64,000 nt of DNA from Chaetorhynchus papuensis (lineage: Eukaryota; Chordata; Aves; Passeriformes; Rhipiduridae), in the NCBI GenBank assembly GCA_013396525.1, contig VWYX01000858.1:1-64000 (forward strand), given 5' to 3'. The position numbers were made by a program, and so were the translations under genes. Shown here in pieces: positions 11,082 through 24,700 of the stretch. The number at the start of each line of letters is the position of its first letter. The first letter of the stretch is position 1. The notes under the pieces are model-generated. The model saw nothing but the letters and a program-made list of their open reading frames with translations, had not been told where the DNA came from and searched no databases.

Positions 11082-14000
11082 TGGTGAGGAAACCTGTTCT
11101 GCCTGTGTGAGTGTGGGGTGTGTAGCTGCAAAGGCACTTTCATCCCAGCTCAGGTGGTGTGAGGGTGACTGCCAGAGCGGCTCCTGGATGGTCGGTCAAG
11201 GAATTTCCCCTAACAACAGAGCAGTGCCGTGCTGGCACCAGCTGTTTCCATGGTAGGTTTGAACAGCTTTGAATCTTCTCCGTCCTACAACCAAAACATG
11301 AGCCCAGCCTATCCTGCCAGTGGAACTGAGGCTCTGTGTGCACCAGTGTATTTCTTTTTTAATTTCATCTTGTCTCTGCCAGCTGAAATAACAAGGCTTT
11401 TAAGACACAGCTGCATTGTGCTGTTTAAGGATTTACGTTACTTTAGCGGTGTCAGGCAGGTATGCTGCACAAATGGGCATAAAATATGGCATTAAGGGTT
11501 TTGTCATGAACTTTCAATGTGTTCTAAGGGCAGATAAAGGGTGCTTTTTATTTGCCCTCCCTCCACCCCCCTGAGATTTTGTGAGGTGTGTTTTGGATGA
11601 ATGTAGACTTGCTTAAACACAGTTACTTTACTTGTCTGCTGCTGAGATGACAATGTTCCATTGAAATGTTTGACAGCCTGAAGTAACTGACAATTATTTC
11701 ACATGTGCAGTGTTTATCTCCGTGGTGCACGGTGTGACAGCTCAGAGGTGACACCGACATTCAGTGTGAATCCCACTGTTCCTCCCATCAGCTGTCCTGG
11801 TAGCCTGCAACTTTTTAAAAACACACACTGTGGCTTTTACATCCAAACAGAGGCCCTCTGTTCCAAGTCACGCTAGGTAACTTCGTGTTTCCTTACCCTT
11901 TTCCATCCCCTGGCAGGACAGTGTGCAGAAGAGCGTCAGGAAGTGGGGACCAGGGGGTTATGTATTAGTAAAAATTGAAACTACTGTTGTTAATTTTGAC
12001 CACATCAGTTTGTAGGCGATCTTGCGAAAGGTCAAACGTATTTCACAGAGTAGTTGAAAGGACCAACAGCATCTGTTAATGGGATTTGGGGTAAATACAG
12101 CATAGGGCTTTGAACAGTCCTGCCAGAGCAGATGAGTACTGTCTTCTTGTTTGTTTGTATTTTGTTTGCAGATTCCCGTGAAGAGAATCCCAAGCCATGA
12201 AGAAGAGTGTCCTAACCTAAAACACCGTGGAGCTTGAAATAGTTTTGTAAAGCCTTAAGAATGCATTATCATCTATGCTTAATCTTCTGATGATTTCTTT
12301 ATGTAGTCACATGGTCAAACTCCAGTTTGTGCTCTGTTTGACTAGGGATGAATTAGAAAAACTAGCTGTTTTCTCAGGCAGGCAATGCATGTGTGGCAAA
12401 GGCTCTTCAAATGTAAACCAGGCACACAGTTACCGGGGAGGCACTGAATGCTTACTGGGAAAGCGATAAATAGTGTATTTGCTGTAAAAGACACAAATAT
12501 CAAAAGGCAGACAGTTTGATGGCAGGTGGGAAAAGTTGCTTTTTATCTGTTATGTTTTGCTTTGAAAAAAACCCCCTAAAACTCAAAGCCTTTTCTCCTG
12601 TTTACTGCTTACAGTGAAATGCAGACTGATCTGTTTCCAAGTCGGTTTGGCTTTCTGATTTCCATGGTTCAGCACAGTGTTTTGCATTATAAAGTCAAAG
12701 GCAGCTGTAATACGTTCAGTATCTCTGCTTCCTTTTAAAAAGTTAATTCTTTGAATTTTTGGCAAATTGACTGTTCATTTTTCAGTGTCACCTTAATCTG
12801 CAAAACAGATAGTGAGCAGCTCCGTCTACTTTTTCTCCTCTTTGTTTAAAGAAGTAGTCAAAATAAAATACAACTTGCTGATATCTTTTCTGATTGTCCA
12901 TATTACAAATGTTGCTTTCTGTGTCTATAAGGTCGTATTACATTTCTGCAGTAAAAGGAATTTGTGAAGTCTGTAGGCATTGCCATGGTGAGATTTTCCT
13001 TCATACTGAAGGTAAAGTGCAAAATGCAGAGTCTCTTATTAGTAAGCCAGATGCCTATTTCAGATGTGGCTGTGGATTTAACTTACTGTGCTTGGCGTAA
13101 CAGGCCTCTTCTAGGTCTGAATTATTCCAACTAGAAAAAAAAATATACTTAAGAAATCCTGCAGCTATTTGGACTGAAAATTCCCTTCCCTCCTATTAGC
13201 AGCTGAGATTTATTTTTCTGTTTAACTAGCTGGATCTTTTGTTCATGAGAATTGGCATCCTGCAGTGGCATGGTGTGTGTCCAGCAGCGAATGTGAACCT
13301 ACATTGTAATGTCAGGGCAGCGGCAGCAGTGGGATTTATTATCAAACTGGGCAACTGGTGAGCTTTGTGAAGCTCAGGCAGCCCACAGAGGTTCAGGAAT
13401 GGGTGACCTTGGGCTTCCCTCTTCTCCTGCAGAAGTGAAACTTGGGGTAGAGCCAGGTTGGGGGGGTTATGTCACAGCTGGGGAGGTCTGGCATGGTCCA
13501 AAACATGTGTGGCCTCGTGGCTCTGTCTGGATCTGGCCACAGGCCTACATTGGTGGCTCTGGTCGAGCCCGATGTATATCATAGGTGTTTTATCAGCAAG
13601 TGATTTTAATAATGGCATTTTTCTTCTGCAATATGGGGAATAATAGAGTTGCAGCTTTTTAATATTATTTTCAGCGAGCATAGTGACAACACTGTGTTAC
13701 TCTCCTTTCCTTAATGCAGCCGGCTGACTGCAGTGCTGTGTCAGTTTGGGGCAAAACTCCGGGTTGTGAGTGATAGAATTGGACAGTTCAGTTTCCCCAG
13801 CTGCTGATCACTGGTGATACCTGAGCCCCCCCCAAAGCTGTGGGTGAAGGCTGCTGCTGACAGCGTGGCTGGGCAGAGGTGACCTGTGCCTCTGCACAAG
13901 TGGATCCCCCTTTGCTCTCAGCAGCTGCTCTGGAGCCCCTGAAAGTGCTGGGACTTGTTTTGTCTGTGCCAGGGACCAGAGCGGTGCCAGCTCTGTTGTC

Positions 14001-14671
14001 ACAAACAACGAGGTGTGAGGTGATGCTGCATGAAAGCTTTTGAAGAGCAAAATGCGTAGCACTCAGACTATTTGAGGTAATCAGCAGCTCTGTTACCCGG
14101 GGTAATCACAGTAAAACAACACCTACAATCACAGAGGTTGTTCTGCTTTTTATTCCGTGTTTTTTAGGACGGTAGCATGCCTGCAGTAATTCCTAGGTGG
14201 TCCCTGTATGTGTGGGGTGATGTCAGCAGCTTGGGGAATTAGCTTTGCTCAAGTTTACATCTGCTGACTCATCTGTTTAAAGAAGTTGATTCTTAATTTT
14301 CAGTGGGTAATAATTTTTCTCCCCTCATACAACAGTTCAAGAGAAAGAGATGGTTATGAGGTTTAGCAGGGGCTACCACAGTACAGGGTTTCCTTGCAGT
14401 CTTTTAACTTACTGCATATTTTAATGGCTGCACTATACAGAAAGCCTCAGTTTCATGGTTCTTCTTGGACCTTGTCCAGCTTCTGCTGTGAAAGTACAAT
14501 TCAGCAGGAGCCCTTTCAGAATATTTACTTATTTTTAGTATCCAAGAGTTCTGCATGTGGTATCCTGGATCTTCAGGAGAAGAGTCGTAGCAGTGGTGCC
14601 TTGGCACTAATGAATGCTTGATATCTCTGTTTGGGTTTTTTTCCACTGTTTTTTTTTTCATTTGGTAACAG
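11082..14671. other. Non-coding sequence, no gene
   Basis: No gene supported. GC-richer patches at 13300-13580 and 13800-14070 carry short frames on both strands without domains. At about 12178 a GTTTGCAG acceptor-like site precedes a 21-codon open frame that ends at a TGA near 12234, with no convincing polyadenylation signal after it. This is treated as chance. Confidence 0.55.
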
Positions 14672-14988
14672 AAAGTTAAAGCCCCCTCTGCTTTCCGGCT
14701 CTTAAAATCCAGTTTTGCTGCTCTTCTCTCCCTCCTCTCAACACCCCTTTGGGAACAAGAAGGAATGGTGTCTCTGGCAAAGAAACAGGTAAGGTTTGGT
14801 TGGTAAGTGGAACTGATTTAATTAAGTCTCCTTTTCACCCTCATAATGGAGTCATTCAAGAAGGCAGAGGAGTAGGAATGTGGCTTCTGAGTCTTTTTTT
14901 CTCTCCTTTCTCTTTCCTTTTTCCACCCCTGCAGTCAGTGAAAGTAAAACGGCTGTCTAAACAAAATACCCCTTTTTTGATGATTTAA
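14672..14988 (+). other. Candidate two-exon open transcript segment (unproven)
   Basis: Two acceptor/donor-bounded pieces share one reading frame. Piece one (14672-14788, 117 nt, exactly 39 open codons) follows a T-rich tract ending AACAG and ends CAG|GTAAGG, a near-consensus donor. Piece two starts at 14935 after a very strong acceptor (pyrimidine run from 14892, ending CCCCTGCAG) and continues the same frame for 17 codons to a TAA at 14986-14988. The implied intron is 146 bp. The conceptual peptide begins KVKAPSAF and ends TPFLMI. It has no domain I recognise, and its middle is Leu/Ser-rich. Sites of this strength arise by chance in large introns, so this is a hypothesis about a small spliced transcript and not a gene call. 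Confidence 0.18.
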
Positions 14989-17900
14989 AAAATAGGCATG
15001 TTAAAATTAAAATATAATTTTTATTTTTACATTCCTGAAAATATTAGAGCAGTTTCAATGAGTGTATAGCATTTGATTTAGACACATGCCAGTGTAAGAT
15101 TGAGGATTCCAGATCTAACACCACCTGAAACCTCACAAACATTGAGCAATACAAACTTAATGCCACAGAAGTCTGTTTTCCATCCTAATTAGCTCACGGT
15201 CTTGTATTATTAGTTTACTCTGTCAGCGCACTTTGGTTTTGTTATCTTGACAATTGATGTCAATACTAGCATTGCTCAGAAAAATTGGACTTGGAATTTT
15301 GTTGAAATGTTTTTTTGGTTTTGGAGCCAAAGTATTTTGCAAGACTCATCAGTTTCGCTGGGTTTTTTTCAGGGGAAAATGAAAGAGAGTTCTGAAGAAA
15401 CTCAGAGAGAGAGTGTGCACGTGAGTGTGCAGATGCGTGGTAGGCTGTTAAGGGACTGGCTTCAGATGTGGAAGACTTGGTTCAGCTTCCTGGTCTGCAT
15501 GGTACAGAGCAATGTAGGATGGAAAACTACTCTCTGACCTTTGAATTGGGTGGAGTGAAAATTCAATCAGTGGTTTCTTACTGCTAGGAGATTGCTCTGA
15601 CTAATGGCTTGCTTTCCTGAACTGGAAAGCAGGGATTTTTGATTTTTAGAAAGAAGTTGTCACACCAGGATCAGCTGGAAATGTTGGGCAGAAATCCTGG
15701 TCTTTCAACAGAAGGGATGACTCGTGTGAATAAATCTGAAGGAACTAACACTGGGCAGATGGATAATTGTTTATGGTACTTACATAGTGCCAGAGAATGT
15801 CTATGCCCTGAGACGTGGGTATACTGAGCTGGCTTCCTTACCAGAAGCAATAAGGCTTTTCTCCAACAGAGCAAAACAAACCCGGGACGGCTCTTCAGCT
15901 GTATTGTTTTGGATATTTGCAGCAGCTCTGGGCTGCAGTGCAGCAAGTTTGGAGGAGATATCCCTGAGTCTTGTACGATTGTGCTTTTAGCTACCTGTTC
16001 ATTTTTGCCCATCTACAGAGAGGGAGAATGAAAGCGAGTATCTCATGCTGTCATGCTTGTTGGAAAATATGACTTCCCACGTAGTTTGCTGCTGTTGTGG
16101 TTATTTACTGTAGCCCTGAGAAAGCAAGAGAGCTGCACTGCCTATGGACTGCTCTTGATGCCATGATGATTTTTTGCCTTTTCTTTTATACCCCTTTTAT
16201 GCCCTTTCACAATTTCTGCATTCTTAGTGCTTTTGCCCACATTCTTGGGCTTGTTTGTCAAGCTGGGAGACTGAACATTTGAGAAGCTTCGTAGTGAGGG
16301 ATCAGTGTGCCCAGAGCCCAAGGTCCTCTCCAGAACACATTTTGGAAACTGAGATAGAACCATCCAGGGGAAGGTTCCGTGGGGAGGGGGGGCTCACTCG
16401 AGCCTCTCATTGGGGAATCTTTGATAGATGTGCTAATTAGTAACATCTATAATGTGATACCAGATCTTTGTGGGGGTGCATTGCTGTGTGCATGGAGGTG
16501 CATTCGACCTGGACGTGGTGCACTTAAGGATCCTTAAAATAAATACCAAGGTAAAATCCCTTTTTCCTTTCTAACACTGTTTGACTCTTGATTTTAAGAC
16601 CAGGAAAAGGCATCACTCTGAGTTCCATGGACAGCTGTGCTCTCTGGCTTAATGCAGTTTAAACAACGCCATGGACATGGTATGGCTCTGCTCCATCAGT
16701 GTGCTGCACCGCATCCCTTTCCTACAGACTTGCTTTGCTGGACAGCTTTTAATGCCAGCATAATTGTTCCTTAACTTCTTGCCTTCACATCTCCGTGCAG
16801 GAATGGGCACAGGTTCCACACACACGGAGTCAGTGCACGCGCTGAACACGGATGAGAAGTCCAGAGCAAAGTGGAACAGCTTGTTCTCTGTTTCAGAGCT
16901 GAGCAAGGGCAATGATTTACTCAGTGTCTGCACTTCATAATAGGCTGCTCTCTAATCCACATAATTGCTTCAAAGAGGCAAAATTGGTTGTGTTTAGGTA
17001 GATGTCTAACACAGTAAGCTGGATGTTTGTAAGAATTCGTGGTAAGAATTTTGACTCCAGTGTAATTATCTCTGTGCAAGTCCTCTGGCAGCATCAGGTT
17101 GTTTGGTTATTTAGAATTGTTGTAGATTGGTGATGTTATCAAAATTTTTTTTTCCTCAGCGCTAACAAGTCAATGCATATTCCCTATGTGTGCTTGTTCC
17201 CATGTTGTGCAGTACAGTGCTTTTCTTTCCTTGGGGAAATGGCCCTGACTCTGTAACCAGAGACTTTATAAATGCTGTAGAACATCTGTGCTCGACACGG
17301 CAAGGACTTTGTTTACTTCCATATTATTTATTCATGTATTCTTTTTCTTTTTCCAGCCCCCTCACCCCCAAGTAATGGTGCTTTCTTTTTTTTTCTTTCA
17401 ATTTTTTTTTCTTGAAACTCCTTTGATGGAGAATTCAGCCTTTTCTACGAAACACCACATTCAGGGGTTTTATGACTCATTTTTAGTTGGAATACCTACT
17501 GGGGCAGTACAACAGGCTTGGGTGCAATAAAATGAATCACCATGACAAGTTCTACGTAAGAGCTGTTTGGTAAATGTTCTGATACAAGAGAATGCCAAAT
17601 GAAACAATTCCTTACTTTCTTCCTTTGGCCTGAGCAGTTATTGCCGTGAAGATGAAAGCAGTTGATGGTTAATTCCTTAGATATGTTAAAAAAAAATTAG
17701 AATGTTTCAAGAGTAAGTGCTGCTTGCTTTATGCTGGGGTACTGCAGTCTTTGTGGAAAAGGCTGAGCTTGATCACTGGCTTTACCATTCAGGCTAAGGT
17801 CTATGTTGACGATAAATTTTTTGGGGAAGTGCTCTTGTGGATGAAATGAGTAAGATATTTTTAATAACTTCTCATTAGTGGGGTTGTACTGTTAGGAGTC

Positions 17901-20571
17901 AGGGCTCAATCCCATTTTATATATCTTTTCCAGCTGTAGCATTTGATACTGCAGAGGAGGGAGAGGAAACCTTGCAGCACATTTGAAAATGGATGGAATT
18001 TTTTTTTTGAAGCAGCTCTGTGAACTGAGTAGCTCCTCTTCAGCCAGCCAGGCTTTCTGGGATTGCAGCATAACAGTGAGAGGGCAGTGCACCCGTCTGC
18101 CCTCTTCTCCAGAGCTTAACCTCTTTAGCCAGCACAGTGGTCTGAGTGAATTTCGGTAAATGTCTCCATCACTATTGTATAGCTGTAGTCTGCTTTATTC
18201 AGTGAGAATTATTAGAAGGTGTTTTTTAATTAACTGCACGTAATTTGTGCTTCAGTAATGGGAGTTTAACTGAAAACTTCATTTGGCCAAGCTGTGCTTA
18301 TGCATAGCCTAATATAATGATACATTCACACACGTGTGCTCTCTTGCTTGCACTTCATTCTGTCTCTCTCTCATCTTTATCACCAGTGATCCTTATTGCT
18401 TATTGGGGTTCAGGTCTGTAACCTGAGAGTCCTGAAGCTGGGAACTGCTTAGAAAAAATATTTTCTTTTTCTCCACAAAAACATAAAAACATGAAAACAT
18501 TAGAGCTGGACAAAGTGTATCTCCACTTCTTTCATAATGTCTACGAAGAAAATGAGTTCTGACAACTGCTTTACTCTTCTGGTGGAGGGGATACAGATGG
18601 TGTGGTGCTGGTGTGGTCATCTGGTGCTACCACGTGAAACACATTGCGTCACAAAGCTGTTCCCCAACTTCTACAGGGCATTTTCAAAACCAAATAAACC
18701 ACATGAACCAGGTGGTGAGACTTGAAGCATAGTCTCAAAATAGTTTGAAATCACCATTAAAAAGTAATGAAGCAATTTTTAAGGCAATGTGCTGGGTGAT
18801 TTTTTTTCCCTTGGCATTAATGGTGTTGGTAGAATGCAGATAAGACATTCTAGTGAATTCCCAGAGAAATGGCTATGGAGACTCAAATATATTCTCTGCT
18901 TCTCCAAATTTTCATTTATTGTTGGCATTGATTAGGTGATAGGTACAAACCTGATGACAGACTGTGTCCTGGTTCCTTTGTTCTGAGACTACATAAATGT
19001 TGTGTTACCTTTTTTAATATTTTATCTAAGAAGTCTTGTAGAAGGTTTGTCTTTTCCCCCTCATCTCCTGCACTGTGGTCTAAACTAACCCTTGGAATAA
19101 TTTTACATCTTCTTGTATGCATGGAAGAGAATTGACTTTGGACACATCAAATATGATCACCTTCAGTAAAGCTACAGGAAGAATGGGCCCTCTAATCTAT
19201 CACTTTATTCAGGAATAGTTTGATTCTGAAAAAAAACGTCATTGGAGAGAAAGTATTGCAGAATAAAAACCTGAAGGAGTTAGCAGTTAGGAAACTAAAA
19301 GAATCATAAGCTTTTTTTTAAATATGGAAAGTATTTTATTTTCTGGTTTCTGAGCCTTTAATAAACCTGCAAGTCATGGTTTTAAGCTTTTTCTTTTTAT
19401 TTATTTTTATTTCTCCACAAGCATGAGAACTTGAGATATCTTTTAAAATAAACAAAACGAAAATCCTGCCACTGAGACCTTTGGATTCTCACGGCGTCTT
19501 ACAGTTCCAGCAGCTGGAGCTTTAGGAAAAATATGAAGCTTGTAATAATAGTCACTCCACCCAAATGGGTTAAAGTTTGGACTTCCATGGGATTGCACAT
19601 TTCAATTAAATGCAAGATACAGTAATGGGAGCAAGGTCCTGAGCTGAATTCCCATTGCACATGCTTATTTACATGGACAGAAATTCAACTGAGGGGGTGC
19701 AAAGGAAGTGGGCAGCATTAAGATGTGTGAAGTTTGAAGAAGTTCTTTCTTTGGTTATTGTTTCATTCCTTTCTTCTCTGCTTTTACATCTGTGTTGTAC
19801 CTCTGATTCATCCCCTTGCCTTTGCCTTTCCTTCCTTTAAGAAATGGAGAATTTCATAGGTTCCCTAGCCTCTAAACCTAAAGGATCTTTTCTTTCTATG
19901 TGTGTTCTATCTTCTGCAAATCAAAGATGTTCTTATGATCTTCAGGGGATGGAGGGAGTGGGGTGGGACACAATGCCAGGTATGCCAAAGGGTCTGCAGA
20001 GCTAACGTGGTTGTGATGCAGAAGGAAACTGGAGAATATTTTCTTGCTGTAGTGGTTCAAGTTCCCTTGTCTGTCTTCTGAGGCAAATGTCTTGTATGTT
20101 CCTATCTGGGTTTTTGGTCTGTGTCAGGAGCAGCTGGGGAACTGGTTCCAAAATACCTTTTGATGAGCACACTTCTGAAGACAAATTTCCCTTCAGTCCA
20201 TAACTCACAGTTCCTCACCCTCCCACCTTGTGCCAAGGACTGCCACGAGGCACTTCCATGAGGTGGCTCATCTCTCTTGAAAATATTTTGGAATAGGAAC
20301 AACCATCATTAGCCCAACATGCTTTTCAGTAAGAAATAAGTCTTTAGGCCCATGAAGTCTCGGGCAACAATTTGGTTAATTGTAGAAAAGCAGGACAAAG
20401 ATGTTCCCAAGCATGGTGTAGCATTTCTACCTCTTTTGCTGGAGTGAGGGGCTGCTGTACATCAAACTCTCACTTCTTCAGTCCTTAATGAGTGACAGGT
20501 AGAGCTGCTTTCTGTCATAGAGGCACAGATCAATGTCTAAGAGTAACTCATGAAGGCTGACACAAACTCCT
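14989..20571. other. Non-coding AT-rich sequence, no gene
   Basis: Mostly AT-rich unique sequence. It includes T-rich patches at 17381-17412 and 19381-19420 and the 10-bp palindrome CACACGTGTG at 18329-18338 (an E-box core). No transposon or exon was recognised. The open frames are short and present on both strands. Confidence 0.6.
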
Positions 20572-20612
20572 GGGTTGATGGAGATCTGGAGATCTGGGGT
20601 TGATGGATCTGT
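20572..20612. repeat. Short internal direct duplication
   Basis: A 41-bp patch in which GGTTGATGGA and GATCTG recur in overlapping order. It looks like a small local duplication in otherwise unique sequence. Confidence 0.7.
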
Positions 20613-21761
20613 GGCAGTGAACTGCATTGGAATTGTGTGATGGAGTTGGTACATTTAATATGCTCTGACATGTAGTTTGAGCAGATACCAGTAACTTTGT
20701 AGTCCTTCATTTGCCTTCACTTGGAAATTCAGTAGAGGACTTGAAGTGAGTTTCTTCCTTTTGCTAATATGTAGGTGTTCTTCCTAAAAACTGAAAGAAG
20801 CAGCACGTTTGCAATGAATGCTCCAAATGCTAAAAAGTCAAGCCCAGCCGAGAGAAGCTTTGTGTTTCCAATGTCGATGTCATTGCTGTGGGCAGATATG
20901 GTCTTTTGCAAGAGTCCTTCTATCCAAACCCTCCTGGTAGTTTGGGAGTGTGTTTGGTTTTGTGTCTTTCATTTTTTCTTTGCCATCTACCTTTTTGCTG
21001 CTGTGTGTGACAGATGCCTCGCAAGTCTTTCCATTCCCTTGAGGCAGACTATCTGCATAGTTGGTGAAAGATAATCTTGTGCATAAAGCTGCCTTTCCTT
21101 GTGGGAAAAGAATTTTCTGTTTGGTTTGTTGTTTTGATTGTGTTTTTTTGGTTTTTGTGTTTTTTTCAGAACTGTTGCCTTAGCATGGAAAAAGGAAAGG
21201 TTTTAGTGTTTTGTAGTTCAGAACTGGTCCCTATTAAACCTTTCAAAAGGGATGTCTCAGCTTGTGACTTCTGTACTTTTAAATTAAATGAATGAAAAAG
21301 GTCTATATGTTGTTACCCATAAATATTACAAGACTAGACTTGCTGTGGATTTCCTACAAATTCCAGCATGTCTCAGAGCCGTAGCTTAGTCCAAGGGGAG
21401 GCCAATTAACTTGTTAACTCTCTTTGGTGCTCTGGATTTGGGACTTAAAATATTTGGAAATGGCAGCAAACAGCCCATAGCTGTGCTCCTGAAGCTGGCC
21501 CTGTTGCTCTGCCTGTGTACCTGGCCTTTTCACTTCCCCTGTTTTGAAGACCTGCCAGGAATAGCACATTTTATATGATGCCAAATTTATAAATTCCTCA
21601 GACCACTCGGTCTGGGAGGAATGTACTAATGGTGTGGCTGACTGAGTTTTAATCTGGGATGTTTTTAATTTTCAGACCACGTTAATTTATTTTGATCTGA
21701 AAATTACAAGATTCGCTTCAGTTCTCCATTTTATTGCTTCTTTTAATACTTCTTACTTGCC

Positions 21762-21774
21762 TTTTTTTTTTTTT
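21762..21774. repeat. Poly-T run (T13)
   Basis: Thirteen consecutive T with no adjacent transposon body. Confidence 0.88.
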
Positions 21775-24700
21775 AAACAATTAGGTCTTTCCAGTGTGCA
21801 GTCACACCTTCTTTTTCTATCTTTGATAACTGATGAAGAAGCTGTGTGTTTCAGTAGACTGTGAATCCCCTTGAGATGGTAAGATCAATGTGTGTATTCT
21901 GGTTGGTTTGTGTTATATATGATTTTTATGCCAGAAGCTGTTCACTAAACGTCCAACTAGGGCTTATCTCCAGATTGTTAGTGGCTATTCAGAAATACTG
22001 TGTTCTGTAGGATCCAATTCTAGGGCTTTTACGGTTTTATGGCCCTACTCACTGGAAAATAAGGTAGACTTCAAGCTGAGGGAGTGATGGGAGCGCCCTG
22101 TGGTATTTTTGTTTTTCTTTGACATAAAGTCTGGTTTTGGAAGTTTCCTTTTAGTTTGTTCAAAGACTTTTATTTTACACTAATGACACAGACACCTGTT
22201 ATCACTGCAGTATCAACTTTTAGTGTTGAGCAACTGACTGAAATTGGTGTTTTCGGCCTTAACTGCCTGCCCAGCCTCAAACTGAATGGGATATAACCAT
22301 TGTCTGAGTGCCTCTCCTGAGTTCCCAGCAAAGAAATTCCATTTCTGGATAAGATTTTGATCATATTGTAGTTTTTAATCCTCCTCTTATGGAGTTGTTG
22401 TCCGTGTTAACTCATTTCATACAAATATGTTTGGGTTTTAGTTATGGTTTCTTCCCAGTAGCTGTCTTTTCTTCCCACCTGCTGTAGCAGGAAAATATTT
22501 AACTGTGACAAAGCCTCCCTTGTGATGCCATCAGCCACTCAATACCTGGACTTAGGAGAGGCTTCTTACAGCACCTGTAAGTCAGGGAGCTCTGCAGAAA
22601 GGGGTGTGAATAAATCTTTGGTTCCTGCATGTCAGCTGGATTTTTGTGCTGCCCTAGCTTTATCACACATGTAGTTGATGGGGTCTTTCCCCCCTCCCCC
22701 CCAGTCTTTCAATAGGCCCTTTTCCAGCTCTTGATATAGCCTCAACTCTGTTTAAATTATTTCTTAGAAAGCGGATCTCTTGCTGTTTTTAGCCTTCACA
22801 GGCTCCTGACTAGTTGTTGATGTAGAGACTGCCTGCTGGGTGCCAGTTCAGGCTTCTCTTTGGCTGGTGGAGAGAGACAAGCTCTGCTTTGTTCAGTCCT
22901 TTTTCAAGCCTCCCCACCAATATGGTGGGCAGATGGCAGAAACACGAGCCCTGTGTAAGTGAAACCACCCTGCTCGCTGGGAGAAGCTGGAGGGATGGAG
23001 AGTCCGTGGCTTGAGGACGAAATTTAGATTATTTTCCTCCCTAATCACATATCCTGTTTTTGTAATGATGCTGGTGGTGAGGTCACTATAATAGGTGAGA
23101 AAAACAATGCTGCCTGTGCTTTTGTCCTGCAGAAATTGCCTGTTTACAATACATGGAAGATTTAATACGGCACACTGTGACCTTGCACGTTAGGTAATTA
23201 TTTCAGTGCCTCCGTGGCGCCTGTTAAATGCATTTCAGTGCTGCCTGAGTTCTGTGGATGGACTCATTCCTTCGAGTCTGCATCAGATGACAACACAAAG
23301 GAGGGAACACACCACTGGTGGTAGGGCAGGACAGCCAGTACATTTGGAAAAGCTCTTCAGGTGCATGCCCCTCTCAGTTAGAGTTGTCCATGTGCCAGCT
23401 GGTACCCTTTGGGAGGTGGGAGAGCTTTTCATGTCATTTTTGTCTCTGGAGAAGTCTAAGATGACTTGTCCCTGTATATTGGGTTTGTATATAAATAAAT
23501 AAACATTGGAGGTAAGAAGGAATATGCAAGTTACAGCCCTTTTTTTCAGGGGTTTTAGGCCAGTCCCTTGCCTCTGGAGGCTGGCAACATATATGTCTCA
23601 AGAACTGGCTCAAGTAAAGCAAAGACTAAATTCCTTGAGTGCTTGCTGGAGGACTTCTGAAAATCAGCATCACTCAACAGACAGTGCAGCGTTCAAGCAA
23701 TACCAGTCTTAAAGTTTGCATGCTAGAAAAGAAAGCCAGTCAGATTTTGTGTGGCAGGGCTGCTTTATGACCCTTCTTGGGACAGGCTGCTGCCCTTCTA
23801 AACTGAGAAATGGGAGTAGAAGGATTTCTATATCCCAGGACCTTAAACTTCTGGTGCCCAAGTCACGGTATGCTACCCTGGGGCAAATTCCTTGCCATCC
23901 AGAAGCAGGATAATTTGGTTGACACTTTACTGATACGTGCTGTACAAACAATTGTTTGGACTGTGTAAGTTTTTTTCTGACTTTCCTTCTGTTTAGACAG
24001 CTAGACACAAAAGCTGAAACTGGATCGAGGCCACAGGGCTAGCAAATCCTAAGTCAATTATTCTCTGTTGTACCACTGTCTTTGTTATTTTTTTCTCCTT
24101 AACTAAGTTAAATCAGAGTGAAATCAAACAGGAAAAGATGCTGTTGTAATTTATTATCTTCTTTAAGAAAAGCATGGAATAGTCTTGTCCCACTCTTCCC
24201 ATGCTCTGAAATAAAGAAACAGAGCAAAAAGGGTTGGGTCAAGTGAGCAGAATTGTTTTACCTCTTCCATTGTGTGCGCTCCTCTGTATGGAACTTCATG
24301 CTGTATTACAGCAATTTACACTGTGACAGAAAGTGTTCAGAAGCCCTGTTTTGAGTAAATGTTTAACTTTTGATAAATGCTGTATTGTTCTAGCCAAACA
24401 GCAGTACAAACATGTCACCATTTGGTGCCTTTCCAGCATGCACACCTTGTTCCTCCGTGATGCTTTTGTTAAACTTGAATGAAATCAAGGTACATTAGGT
24501 ACTCATTTGAAAGATAGACACAGAATTCAGCCAGCACTCTTCAGAGTCAGATCCATCCTTGGTGTAAGATTTTCTCTGCCCATGGAGGAATGAACTTGTC
24601 CTGTTACTATACCTCTTCTTGCTGGTGGTGTTGGAGAACAACTCCATTCTTCCAGGACCATCTCTTTGTCAAGAAACCTGGGATGAGTAGAGATAGCATC

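Noticed and set aside
10670..11143. 157-codon minus-strand open frame (and 123 codons at 10500-10871)
   Set aside because: They overlap each other in different frames, are antisense to a candidate LTR and are Ser/Pro/His-rich with no domain. This is typical of GC-richer chance frames.
12179..12236. Possible terminal exon after GTTTGCAG (peptide starting IPVKRIPSH)
   Set aside because: Only 18-19 codons, no nearby polyadenylation signal and no partner exon. Short open stretches after acceptor-like sites are expected by chance.
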